Assembly (NCBI GenBank): GCA_026004215.1 | Contig: BPIR01000001.1 | Coordinates: forward strand, 1,607,860-1,671,859 | DNA length: 64,000 nt | Origin: Candidatus Binatia bacterium | GTDB lineage: Bacteria; Desulfobacterota; Binatia; HRBIN30 | Direction: 5' to 3' | In this document: positions 44,101 through 52,542 of the stretch, piece by piece | Position numbering within the stretch: the first letter of the stretch is position 1 | Layout of the letters: each line of letters starts with the position of its first letter | Notes under the pieces: model-generated | Databases searched by the model: none | Told to the model about the DNA's origin: nothing | What the model saw: the letters and a program-made list of their open reading frames with translations, nothing else | Position numbers and translations under genes: made by a program

Positions 44101-45597
44101 CTAGCCGCGCATGCGCAACGCTTGGCGGGCGACTTCCCGATCATCGAACGGTAGGACCCGATCTCCGAAAATTTGATACGTTTCGTGACCCTTGCCCGCG
44201 ATCAACACCACGTCTCCAACTTCGGCCCGCGTCACTGCCCATTCTATCGCCTGTCGCCGATCCGGCTCCAGATGAACGCGTTGTCGACACTCGGACGGAA
44301 TACCCGAGACGACCTCCCCGATGATCGCCAGTGGGTCCTCGCCGCGCGGGTTGTCGGAAGTAACGACAACCAGGTCGCTCAGGCGCGCGGCCACCTCCCC
44401 CATCAGGGGCCGCTTGCCGCGATCGCGGTTTCCTCCGCAACCAAAAACGGTGATTACACGCCGAGGTCCGAGGGACCGCGCACCGCGAAGCACTCGCTCC
44501 AGTGCATCGGGTTTGTGCGCATAGTCCACCACCACCAAAAACTCATCTCCCGGGTTCACCACTTCGAAACGACCCGGCACGACCGGTGTTTGCGCCAGCC
44601 CCTCGACGATACGTTTTAACGGGATCCCCAGGGCAACGCCCACTGCGAGCGCTGCTGTAGCATTGTAAACCTGGAAGGGACCTGGGAACGGCAACCTCAC
44701 TTCGCACCTGCCTGCAGGCGTGACCACCACAAACCAACTACCCTCGAGGGACGAACGGGCGTCCACAATTCGCACATCCGCATCCGCGCTTGCACCGAAC
44801 GTGAGCAACCGCCCCCGGTTAACTTCGATCATATACCCAGCCGCGGCATCGTCGCGGTTGATGACTGCCACGGCATCCTTGCCTCCGCTTGCCAGCTCTT
44901 CGAACAACCGGCCCTTCGCGCGCCGGTAATGATGCATGTCTGGGTGAAAGTTCAAATGATCCCGCCCGAGATTGGTAAATACCCCGACGTCGAAGGCGAT
45001 CCCTGCCACGCGCCGCAGTTCCAACGCGTGCGAGGAAACTTCCATGGTTGCGGCCTTGCAGCCGGCATCTGCAGCGATGCGCAACAAGCGCTGGAGTTGG
45101 TGCGCCTCTGGTGTCGTTTGACTCGCGGGATACGTCCGATCGGCAACTTTGTGCTCGATCGTTCCGAGCCGAGCTGTCGGCCAGCCAGCGGCACGAAAGA
45201 CCGAGTCGATAAAAAACACCGTGGATGTCTTGCCACTGGTGCCGGTCACCCCCACGACGACCATCTCCCGCGAAGGGTCGCGATAAAAGCGCCGGGATAC
45301 GTGTGCCAACGCACTCCCAACGTCTTCCACACGCACAACCGCGACGCCCTCGGGTGCGCGCACGGCACGTTGGACGACCAATGCCACCGCCCCGCGCGCA
45401 ATGGCATCCGCGACGAACTCGTGGCGGTCGGCCCGTACCTCGCCCCCTTCCGTCCGGTACCCGCCCAAACACACAAAAACACTACCAGGGACGGCCTCGC
45501 GCGAATCGGCAACGACCGCATTCACCGGCACGGCGGCACTACCCTGCAACAATTCGTACTGCAGGCCGTGCAACAACTGATCGAGAGGGACTGCCAC
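44101..45597 (-). CDS. murE: UDP-N-acetylmuramoyl-L-alanyl-D-glutamate--2,6-diaminopimelate ligase
   Basis: A 498-aa Mur ligase. GVTGTSGKTSTVFFIDSVF is the P-loop, MEVSSHALELRRVAGIAFDV the central signature, and DNPRGEDPLAIIGEVVSGI carries the DNPR motif of meso-DAP-specific enzymes. ALIVQRAV-type and GSVFVCLGGYRTEGG N-domain blocks are present. The start codon is GTG without a clear ribosome site. It stands alone, not in a dcw cluster. Confidence 0.93.
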   Translation of the reverse strand: MAVPLDQLLHGLQYELLQGSAAVPVNAVVADSREAVPGSVFVCLGGYRTEGGEVRADRHEFVADAIARGAVALVVQRAVRAPEGVAVVRVEDVGSALAHVSRRFYRDPSREMVVVGVTGTSGKTSTVFFIDSVFRAAGWPTARLGTIEHKVADRTYPASQTTPEAHQLQRLLRIAADAGCKAATMEVSSHALELRRVAGIAFDVGVFTNLGRDHLNFHPDMHHYRRAKGRLFEELASGGKDAVAVINRDDAAAGYMIEVNRGRLLTFGASADADVRIVDARSSLEGSWFVVVTPAGRCEVRLPFPGPFQVYNATAALAVGVALGIPLKRIVEGLAQTPVVPGRFEVVNPGDEFLVVVDYAHKPDALERVLRGARSLGPRRVITVFGCGGNRDRGKRPLMGEVAARLSDLVVVTSDNPRGEDPLAIIGEVVSGIPSECRQRVHLEPDRRQAIEWAVTRAEVGDVVLIAGKGHETYQIFGDRVLPFDDREVARQALRMRG

Positions 45598-45607
45598 AAG
45601 CTTCGGC

Positions 45608-47035
45608 TTATAGCACGCGCACGATCATGGATCGGGGTGGGCCGACGTTCCCGTCCACGTCTCGCAGGCGCACAGTGATCAGTGTCTCTCCAGCGGGAAA
45701 AGCAATGACTGCGTCTACCATTGCGCAGAACTGCACCTGACTATCGGGCGCCGCAAAGCCGTAGTCGCCGCTCGGCAGCAGCACGCACTGTTCGCCTTCA
45801 AAACGCCCGAACGGTTGATCCTGACCGTCGCGGAAGCGGCAAGCAAAATCATTCACGCGAGCAATGTTGTCCTCGGTGAGCGCGAAATCCAGTGGATTTG
45901 TCGCTGGCACTCCTCCTCCAGGCACGGGCGTTGCGTTGGGCCGAACTTCCGGCCGGTCGCACACTGCCGCGCTGCCATTGCCCAGGTCGCGCGACGTCCA
46001 GATCTGCAGATCGGGAAACGTAACGAGATCCGGCTGGAAGGTACGTGGGCTGACCGGCTGGCCGCTGAGCCCCGGTTTCCCTTCGATCACAAGCCCGAAA
46101 CCAAATCCGCCGCGGCGCGTGTAAACGGGTACGCCCTCCTCCGAAACATCCGCGGGTTCGACAAGCGTGCCATCCGCTCGGATAATACCCAAGAAAGTCA
46201 CGACCGGCCCCCGCTCCTCCGAGGGAAAGGGCGTCGGAGTGACAGTTGGCGTGGCACCCAAAGTTGGTGCCGGCTGCACGCGCACCACGATTTTGGCCAC
46301 CGGGCCGACATTCCCTAACACGTCGCGCAAGCGCACCGACAGCACCGTATCCCCCACCGGGAAGGCGACGATCCGTGACACTTGCGCGCAGTATTGCACC
46401 GTACTCGCGGGGTTGACGAAGGCAAAGTCTCCCGAAGGGAACAACGTACACGCATCGGCGGGACCAACACCAGACGGCTTCCCTTCCCCATCCCGGAAGC
46501 GGCAAGCGAAATCATTGATCGCAGCAATGATCTCGGGTTTCGGCGAGAACTCCGGCGGATCCACGGCGGGCACACCGCCACCCGGAGGTGAGAGGTCACA
46601 CACCGCCTCGCTACCGTCTCCGAGCGGCCGCGACGCCACGATTTGCAGGTCCGGTAAACTCGCCAGGTCCGGCTGGAACGTGGACAAGCCTACGGGCGCA
46701 CCACTGATTCCCGGCGCTCCTTCGACAACGATGAAAAACCCCGCCCCAGATGGCCGCACGTAAACGGGAATGCCGTCGGCAGTCGTACCGCTCGCATCGA
46801 GAATCATTCCATCCGCCCGAGCCAGCGCAAAATAGGAAACTCGCGGCCCAATCGTGGGCAGCGGCGTTGCCGTGGGTGTCGAGCTCGGTACCGGCGAAGG
46901 GGTTATGACTGCGGCGGGAGTCCAGGTCGGCGAAGATGCCAGGGGAATCGGCGCGTCGTCGCCGCTGCAGCCCGCCAAAGTGGCCACGAGAACAACCAGC
47001 CCAGCCCCCAAACACCTCACCCCGAACCTCGTCAT
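45608..47035 (-). CDS. secreted lipoprotein with two copies of an unrecognised ~195-aa domain
   Basis: A 475-aa protein from the ATG at 47035 (AGGGAGG upstream). The signal peptide ends in lipobox ATLAGC (C23), followed by a Thr/Pro linker to ~62. Domain copies span ~63-254 and ~276-475, separated by PTLGATPTVTPTPFPSEERG. Both share ARADG or IRADG, DGIPVYVR or EGVPVYTR, an F-Q-P-D-L block with PDLQI, a V-C-D block, GGGVPA, NDFACRFRDG, a final acidic-Cys segment and VGDTVLSVRLRDVLGNVGP. Cysteines in VCD, CRFRDG, the segment after it, and Q-Y/F-C-A recur at fixed places and may form disulfides. The domain also occurs three times in the 53127-55793 protein. Function unknown; an extracellular, perhaps adhesive, role is inferred. 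Confidence 0.75.
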   Translation of the reverse strand: MTRFGVRCLGAGLVVLVATLAGCSGDDAPIPLASSPTWTPAAVITPSPVPSSTPTATPLPTIGPRVSYFALARADGMILDASGTTADGIPVYVRPSGAGFFIVVEGAPGISGAPVGLSTFQPDLASLPDLQIVASRPLGDGSEAVCDLSPPGGGVPAVDPPEFSPKPEIIAAINDFACRFRDGEGKPSGVGPADACTLFPSGDFAFVNPASTVQYCAQVSRIVAFPVGDTVLSVRLRDVLGNVGPVAKIVVRVQPAPTLGATPTVTPTPFPSEERGPVVTFLGIIRADGTLVEPADVSEEGVPVYTRRGGFGFGLVIEGKPGLSGQPVSPRTFQPDLVTFPDLQIWTSRDLGNGSAAVCDRPEVRPNATPVPGGGVPATNPLDFALTEDNIARVNDFACRFRDGQDQPFGRFEGEQCVLLPSGDYGFAAPDSQVQFCAMVDAVIAFPAGETLITVRLRDVDGNVGPPRSMIVRVL

Positions 47036-47544
47036 TGCTGCGCCCTCCCTGTATCCAGAATTCCGCACGGCACCCCTAAGCGTTTCTATCCCGATACGAG
47101 AGAAAGTACAACACCAAGCTTGCCGCACTCGGTACTGGAATTGCTCCTTTTGCACACGTTGAACACGCCATGACTTACCCTGGGCACGCCAGCTAGCGTC
47201 GAGGCACATATAGGGGACATGAACTGGTGGGACGTCTCGGCCAGGTGTGGTCACCGAGTTCGCTACCCTTAAACTACGGGCCCTTCTTGCTCAGCACCGA
47301 GCAATCCCAGCGAGTTGACACGCTGAGACCTGTTCGCTGTGGTCTTGCGCGTCTCACACCTCGACAACCGTAGGCGCTGGCCGTCTCGTTGCATGACTCG
47401 CCGGAAATCCGCGGCGGCCCCTTGAGGCGAAATCTCGCAACCTCACCCTCATAGGATCGACGGCACTCGCTGTAGATCTCGCCACTCTCAGCCCTTTGCC
47501 GCTGCTCCCTCTCACTGGCAAAGGGCTGGTCGCGCCCAAGACCT
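47036..47544. other. intergenic region between the lipoprotein and the ligase cassette
   Basis: 509 nt holding divergent promoter space for the minus-strand lipoprotein and the plus-strand cassette. No convincing gene; overlapping short minus-strand ORFs run into the ligase gene antisense. The perfect inverted repeat at 47490-47527 is the clear feature. Confidence 0.5.
47490..47527. promoter_or_regulatory. inverted repeat ahead of the ligase cassette
   Basis: AGCCCTTTGCC (47490-47500) and GGCAAAGGGCT (47517-47527) form a perfect 11-nt dyad with a 16-nt spacer. It ends about 17 nt before the GTG of the AMP-forming ligase. Either a regulator site over the promoter or an mRNA hairpin near the ribosome site; no T-run follows. 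Confidence 0.45.
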
Positions 47545-49242
47545 GTGGCTCTGCTTGACAGAGAGTTTTTCGGGCAGTACAGCTCGGCCGTGTTTTCAGG
47601 ACCGACACTTCCGGCACACGCCAACGCGTTGCTTTGCCGCGTCGCAAGCCACGCCACAGACAGGGGGTCTCGAGTAGCAGTTTGTACGTGGGATTCCCGC
47701 CACTCCGTGGAAACCACGTATGCCGAGCTCTATACCCGAGCATCGCAGTTTGCCTCATTTTTCGCACAACACTCCGCTCCTGGTTCGATCGTGCCTCTGT
47801 TGGTCGCAAAATCGGCAGATAGTGTCGCGGCCATGATCGGCGCGATGATGTCGGGCCGTGCGTTTTGCTTTGTAAATCCTAAATACCGCGGACCCCAAAT
47901 TGCGGGCATCCTGAAGGCCAGTCGGGCTTCTCTTTGCCTGATCGACCCAATGGGGCTCGTCGCCCTCCGCGGATCCGTTTCGGCTGTGCTCGACCAGAGC
48001 CAAACGGCATGGGGTTTGGTCGGAGATCGGGAGGTCGGATCCCTGCACGCGCAGACGCTGGCAGAGCTTCGCGCGCGCGCCATCGTGCACTCTGTGCCGA
48101 AAGCGAACGACCAAACGGTGCCATCCGGAGCTGGTCAGAACAGCGAGGTTGGAGCCTGCCTGTTTACTTCGGGATCGTCGGGCGAGCCGAAGGGCGTTCT
48201 GGTCACTACGGAGGACCTGGTGCAGCGCGCTATTGCCGAAGTGGAATGGTTCGAACTTTCTGAGAGAGACGTCCTGCTGAGCATATTGCCCTTCTCCTTC
48301 GATGTGGGCCTGAATCAATTGCTTTCGTCCCTATACGTGGGGGCGGAATTGGTCATCCTCAACACCTGGCTGGCTGCTGACATGCTCTCGGCCACCGCCG
48401 CGCGAGGGGTCTCCGGAATCTCCGGCGTCCCGGCGATCTGGCAGGATTTGATTCGTTCTGGACTGCGGTTCGACAGGTCGGGGGCGCATCGCGCGCTCCG
48501 CTATGTGACGGTTTCAGGCGGAAGCCTCCCAACGCCTCTGCTGGAGCAGCTCCGCCAGGTAGTGGATGGAGCGGCGATCTTCAAGACATACGGGCAGACG
48601 GAAGCGTTCCGCACCGCTTCGCTTCGTCCCGAAGAATTCGGTCGAAAACCTGACAGCGTCGGCCGGGCATTTACAGGCGTTCGCATCTATGTGGTGCGGG
48701 AAGACGGAACCCCATGTGCACCAGGGGAGGTCGGGGAAATCGTGCACACGGGTCTCGGGATTATGAAGGGGTATCTCGGCAACCGTGCGCTTAGCGAGGG
48801 AGAGCGGCGCAAACTCCAACCCAACCCTTTTTACGGGCCTACGGACCCATCGACGATGGCGGTTTTCACCGGCGATCTGGGCTACCTGGACAACGAGGGT
48901 TTCCTGTACCTGAAAGGCCGGCGGGACGGAATGGTGAAGATCCAAGGGAACCGGGTATATCCCCAGGAAGTCACGGAGCAGATCCTGTGTGTACCTGGCG
49001 TGCACGACGCCGTCGTGGTCGGGTACCCCGCGGCGGACGGCGATGGGTCGCTCTCTGCGTTTGTGGTGCCTACACGGGGAACCGATCTCACCCTGTCGTA
49101 CCTCCGCAAGGAGTTGAGCAGGCGCCTGCCGAGTTACATGGTCCCGCAAAACATGATTTTCGTGAAAGCAATTCCGCGAACGGCGACAGGGAAAGCAGAC
49201 ATAAAGCCGTTACTGGAAAGCCTAGCCAGCAATTGCGGGTGA
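47545..49242 (+). CDS. AMP-forming acyl/amino-acid ligase, exosortase-A-associated type
   Basis: A 565-aa ANL adenylation enzyme starting at GTG. Motifs: LFTSGSSGEPKGVLVTTEDL (A3), FKTYGQTEAFRTASLRPEEF (A5), FTGDLGYLDNEGFLYLKGRR (A7/A8) and AIPRTATGKADIKPL with the catalytic Lys. LFTSG, YGQTEAFR and GRRDGMVKIQGNRVYPQEV fit the family named acyl-CoA ligase, exosortase A-associated (TIGR03098), recalled from memory. It probably loads an amino or fatty acid onto the carrier protein encoded immediately downstream. First gene of a five-gene plus-strand unit; no paralogue of the cassette exists elsewhere in the window. Confidence 0.88.
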   Translation: MALLDREFFGQYSSAVFSGPTLPAHANALLCRVASHATDRGSRVAVCTWDSRHSVETTYAELYTRASQFASFFAQHSAPGSIVPLLVAKSADSVAAMIGAMMSGRAFCFVNPKYRGPQIAGILKASRASLCLIDPMGLVALRGSVSAVLDQSQTAWGLVGDREVGSLHAQTLAELRARAIVHSVPKANDQTVPSGAGQNSEVGACLFTSGSSGEPKGVLVTTEDLVQRAIAEVEWFELSERDVLLSILPFSFDVGLNQLLSSLYVGAELVILNTWLAADMLSATAARGVSGISGVPAIWQDLIRSGLRFDRSGAHRALRYVTVSGGSLPTPLLEQLRQVVDGAAIFKTYGQTEAFRTASLRPEEFGRKPDSVGRAFTGVRIYVVREDGTPCAPGEVGEIVHTGLGIMKGYLGNRALSEGERRKLQPNPFYGPTDPSTMAVFTGDLGYLDNEGFLYLKGRRDGMVKIQGNRVYPQEVTEQILCVPGVHDAVVVGYPAADGDGSLSAFVVPTRGTDLTLSYLRKELSRRLPSYMVPQNMIFVKAIPRTATGKADIKPLLESLASNCG

Positions 49243-49264
49243 AACATGGAGGTTGCACATCGGA

Positions 49265-49510
49265 ATGGGACTCGACCGACAAGCGCTGATCAAGTTTCTC
49301 GAGGAGAATCTCGGCGTGGACACCTCGGATATCACGGACGAGACACCGCTCTTCTCCTCGGGTCTGGTTGACTCGGTGGGGCTGGCGCAGCTCATCGTGT
49401 ACGTAGAGACGGAGGCAGCCGTTTCCTTCGAACCGGAGGACGTGAGCCTCGACCATCTCGACACTGTGGGAAGGATTCTAGCCTACGTAGGTTCTCGCCA
49501 TGGGAGCTGA
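49265..49510 (+). CDS. acyl/peptidyl carrier protein
   Basis: An 81-aa carrier protein. The phosphopantetheine serine is S37 in LFSSGLVDSVGLAQLIVYVE, where DS replaces the usual DSL by DSV. The acidic helix II/III (ETEAAVSFEPEDVSLDHLDT) is typical. I start at the ATG 49265 with GGAGG ~12 nt upstream; a TTG at 49253 adds four residues. It overlaps the decarboxylase start by 11 nt, so the two are translationally coupled. It should carry the substrate activated by the preceding ligase. Confidence 0.85.
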   Translation: MGLDRQALIKFLEENLGVDTSDITDETPLFSSGLVDSVGLAQLIVYVETEAAVSFEPEDVSLDHLDTVGRILAYVGSRHGS

Positions 49511-50765
49511 TGGCCAGCCCGTGCGACAGCTGCTCGCGCGCGTGGCGGAGGAGTTCGGAACCCCAGCGTATGTCTACTTCATGCCGCAAATTCGCCAACG
49601 CATCGAGGAGGTTCGGCAAGCCTTTGGAGGCCGTTTTCGGATTAGCTATGCCGTCAAGAGCAATCCCAATCCTGAATTGCTCCGCCGGATGAGGGGTACA
49701 GTCGACCTGCTCGATGTCTCCTCTGCCGGCGAGATCGAACGCGCTGTACGATGCGGGTGGCCACCAAGCACACTGACCTTCACCGGGCCAGGAAAAACCG
49801 ACCGCGAGCTAGAGTTCGCCGTGCGACTCGGAGTGGGCGACGTGGTGCTCGAATCGCTTGACGAGGCGCGCCTCCTCAGCTCGATATGCATTCGGCTTGG
49901 GGTACGGCAGCGCGTCCTAGTGCGTCTCGCGCCCCGCTGTGTTCCGCGTGGGTTCGGGGTCCATATGAGCGGCAAGCCGACCCAGTTCGGCGTCGACGAG
50001 GAAGACATGGAGGAAGTGCTGGAATACATCTGCCGCGTTGGCCACCTGGACGTCTCCGGGTTTCATGCGTACTCTGGCACGCAATGTCTCCGGGCAGATG
50101 CGATCGCAGAGAACTACGAAATCTTTGCGGACCTCTTCCGGCGCGCCAGCCGGTCCGCGCGGGTGACACCCCGCCGCCTGGTCTTTGGGTCCGGGCTGGG
50201 CATCCCGTATCACGAATCCGATCGGCCGCTTGATCTCGCAGCCGTCGCAGGGCGCACAAATGCGCGCCTGGACGCGCTCCGCCGAGAGCCAGAATTCACG
50301 GCGACGGAGTTCGTCCTCGAAACGGGGCGATATCTGGTCGGCGAAGCCGGCGTCTACTTGACCCGCGTGGTGCGCACCAAGCGATCGAGAGGGACCAACA
50401 TTGCCCTATGCGATGGGGGTATGAATCATCACCTTGGGGCGGCTGGCCTCTTGGGCAGCGTGATCCATCGCAATTACCGGATGTTCAAAGTAACCCCTGA
50501 CCAGGGCGACGAAGAAGAGTTTACGCTCGTGGGACCGCTGTGCACGACGATCGACACCCTAGGCCGCGGCGTCAAGTTTCGCGGACTCGGCGCCGGTGAC
50601 TTGGTCGGCATCGAGTGCAGCGGTGCCTACGGGCTGACCGCAAGTCCAATCCACTTCATCGGGCATCCCCCGCCGCGAGAGGTGGTGGTAGACATTAGGA
50701 GCGGCCGTGTTGTCCTAGACGATGTTAGCCAGTTCACCGCCACGTTCCCGGAGAATGCGTCATGA
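49500..50765 (+). CDS. PLP-dependent decarboxylase, fold type III, exosortase-A-associated type
   Basis: A 421-aa alanine-racemase-fold decarboxylase of the DapDC/ODC group. The PLP lysine is K53 in ISYAVKSNPNP. TLTFTGPGKTDRELEFAV, FHAYSGTQCLRAD and VFGSGLGIPYHESDRP are family blocks, and the reactive Cys is in VGPLCTTIDTLG. GAYGLTASPIHFIGHPPPRE replaces the DapDC AYGFSMSSNYN-like end, so the substrate differs from diaminopimelate. It resembles the family pyridoxal-dependent decarboxylase, exosortase A system-associated (TIGR03099). It may decarboxylate a carrier-bound or free amino acid to an amine. Stop and sulfotransferase start overlap by 4 nt. Confidence 0.88.
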   Translation: MGADGQPVRQLLARVAEEFGTPAYVYFMPQIRQRIEEVRQAFGGRFRISYAVKSNPNPELLRRMRGTVDLLDVSSAGEIERAVRCGWPPSTLTFTGPGKTDRELEFAVRLGVGDVVLESLDEARLLSSICIRLGVRQRVLVRLAPRCVPRGFGVHMSGKPTQFGVDEEDMEEVLEYICRVGHLDVSGFHAYSGTQCLRADAIAENYEIFADLFRRASRSARVTPRRLVFGSGLGIPYHESDRPLDLAAVAGRTNARLDALRREPEFTATEFVLETGRYLVGEAGVYLTRVVRTKRSRGTNIALCDGGMNHHLGAAGLLGSVIHRNYRMFKVTPDQGDEEEFTLVGPLCTTIDTLGRGVKFRGLGAGDLVGIECSGAYGLTASPIHFIGHPPPREVVVDIRSGRVVLDDVSQFTATFPENAS

Positions 50766-51730
50766 GCCGTGGAGCGGATCGATACGAAGGCATATTGGTT
50801 CTCGGGGCACCCCGATCAGGCACAACGCTCTTGCGCCGCCTCCTGGATGCGCACCCCAACATTGCCTGCCCCGCTGAAACCAACGTGTTCACTGCTTGCG
50901 GCCGCTTTCTGCGCTGCGAACGCACCGCTGATGGCGTCGGGATCGGGGTGCTCGACGGCCTCGGCTATGCTGGGTTCTCGCGCGAGGAGATCCTGGGACG
51001 ACTGCGCGAGCTCGCTTTTTCTTTTCATCGAGAGTACGCCGCGCGCCAAGGTAAGCAGCGCTGGGCGTCCAAAACTGCCTTCGATATCTTTTATCTGACG
51101 GAAATTGAGGCCCTCTGCGGAGACTCCTGCGCGTTCGTGTGCATCCAGCGGCACGGTGCAGATGTAGCATGCAGCATCCAAGAGCTGTGCGAGAAAAACG
51201 GGGGCTATCTCCAGGAACTGCACACTTACGTGGTGCGCTATCCGATGGTCCTCGAAGCCTTTGCACACGCCTGGGTGGATCTCGCCACCGCAGTTCACGA
51301 GTTCGCAGCACGCCACCCGCACAATGCCCTAGTTGTGAAATACGAGGAGCTGACGGCGGACCCCAATGGAACGATGACCAAGATCATGGGATTTCTCGGC
51401 GAGCGCTGGGACCTCCAATGGACCGAGCAGGCCCTTGCTTCTCGGGATGGGGTGGGGCTCGGAGACTGGAAAACTTATGGCCGTTCCTCTGTTGACGCCG
51501 TGAGCGTCGGGCGCTGGAAGAAACTCCCGCGTCACACCATCAGTCAGCTCGCGCGCATCTGCAATCCCACTCTCCAACTCTGCGGGTACCAGCCGTTACC
51601 AGCGAGCGTGGAAGAGCCGCCGGAAGTCATACGGCGGCGCTACCAGCTGGGGCTGCTACTGCAAAAACTCAAGGCGGGGGGCGAGCCTGCAGTAAGCTCC
51701 AAGGAAAACCCGGAGCCGCACAAGAAATGA
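50762..51730 (+). CDS. sulfotransferase (PAPS-dependent)
   Basis: A 322-aa protein. The 5'-phosphosulfate loop LGAPRSGTTLLRRLLDAHPN is near residues 13-32, KTAFDIFYLTEIEALCG lies in the central part, and VSVGRWKKLPRHTISQLAR is the C-terminal RxxG/W-type PAPS block. It resembles the Sulfotransfer_3 group, whose acceptors are carbohydrates or small molecules. A role in tailoring the cassette product is inferred from coupling (4-nt overlaps on both sides). No PAPS-synthesis genes are seen in the window. Confidence 0.85.
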   Translation: MSRGADRYEGILVLGAPRSGTTLLRRLLDAHPNIACPAETNVFTACGRFLRCERTADGVGIGVLDGLGYAGFSREEILGRLRELAFSFHREYAARQGKQRWASKTAFDIFYLTEIEALCGDSCAFVCIQRHGADVACSIQELCEKNGGYLQELHTYVVRYPMVLEAFAHAWVDLATAVHEFAARHPHNALVVKYEELTADPNGTMTKIMGFLGERWDLQWTEQALASRDGVGLGDWKTYGRSSVDAVSVGRWKKLPRHTISQLARICNPTLQLCGYQPLPASVEEPPEVIRRRYQLGLLLQKLKAGGEPAVSSKENPEPHKK

Positions 51731-52542
51731 GGGTTCTGTGGGATCTGCCCAGAACGCTGCTGCTCAGCTACCGGTTGGACGGCCTTGGCCCCACGGTCCG
51801 CCGCGCCTGGCGCCGACTCTTCGGTAAAGAGGAGCATTTTATCCTGATCCGTTATCTGGATCCCCCGGTGCACCCGGTCGAGCTGCCCGCAACCGTGAAC
51901 GGCATCGTCGTGCGGCAGATGTCGGAAGCAGATATCGAATCCGTGGCCCGCTTGGCCCCTTTTGACCTCAACCGTAGCCCGATCGAGGTGCGGTGTGCCC
52001 GACTGCGCGAGTGTTTGCCCGAGGCCTTCGTGGCACTGCGCGATGGACGCATCGTGGGAGCGAGCTGGTATGCCGACCGTGCCAAGGCGGACCAGCCATG
52101 GTTTGGGGTCCTTGCAGACAAGCTTATCGAGCCTAGTCGCTTGACCGCAGGAATTTTCAGCGTTCCCGGTGAAAGAGCGGCTGCCTGGGTGCTCAGCCGC
52201 CAAGCCACCGCCTGGCTCTCGGCTCATGGGATCCGCACAGTGGTCGGTTTTATACGCGTAGAAAACCAACCATCGCTCGTGCTCTCCCGCATGCTGGGTG
52301 GCCGCATCGTTGCCCGCCAGTCGGTCCGCTATTGTTTAGGCGTTGGGCGCGTCCACGTCGAACCGGCACACGACACCGATCCCCTGGGACGCAAAAGCCC
52401 CCCTAGGCCGGTTACCCGGAACCGACCCGAAGTTCAGGCAAAGACTTCCATAATGCCTACCTCTCCCCACTCGTCGTCTCTCGCCGCACCGCACTCCACC
52501 GAAGGAGCGAATGTACCAGTAATGGAAATTCCGCGCTCATAG
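51727..52542 (+). CDS. GNAT-like acyltransferase with a disordered tail
   Basis: A 271-aa protein. Residues ~58-205 look like a GNAT fold: VVRQMSEADIESVARLAPFD, FVALRDGRIVGASWYADRAK, then TVVGFIRVENQPSLVLSRML, where an N-x-x-S/A helix normally follows the acetyl-CoA loop. The usual Q/RxxGxG/A loop is not clear (VLSRQATAWLSAHGIR is the nearest). The last ~60 residues (PPRPVTRNRP... PTSPHSSSLAAPHST) are Pro/Ser/Thr-rich with no predicted fold, possibly reading past a lost stop. Last gene of the cassette, overlapping the sulfotransferase by 4 nt. It may acylate the amine product; this is inference. Confidence 0.65.
   Translation: MRVLWDLPRTLLLSYRLDGLGPTVRRAWRRLFGKEEHFILIRYLDPPVHPVELPATVNGIVVRQMSEADIESVARLAPFDLNRSPIEVRCARLRECLPEAFVALRDGRIVGASWYADRAKADQPWFGVLADKLIEPSRLTAGIFSVPGERAAAWVLSRQATAWLSAHGIRTVVGFIRVENQPSLVLSRMLGGRIVARQSVRYCLGVGRVHVEPAHDTDPLGRKSPPRPVTRNRPEVQAKTSIMPTSPHSSSLAAPHSTEGANVPVMEIPRS

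Noticed and set aside
47274..47809. Minus-strand ORFs (about 147 and 151 aa) overlapping the start of the AMP-forming ligase
   Set aside because: No ribosome site or domain, and they are antisense to clear ligase coding sequence over half of their length.
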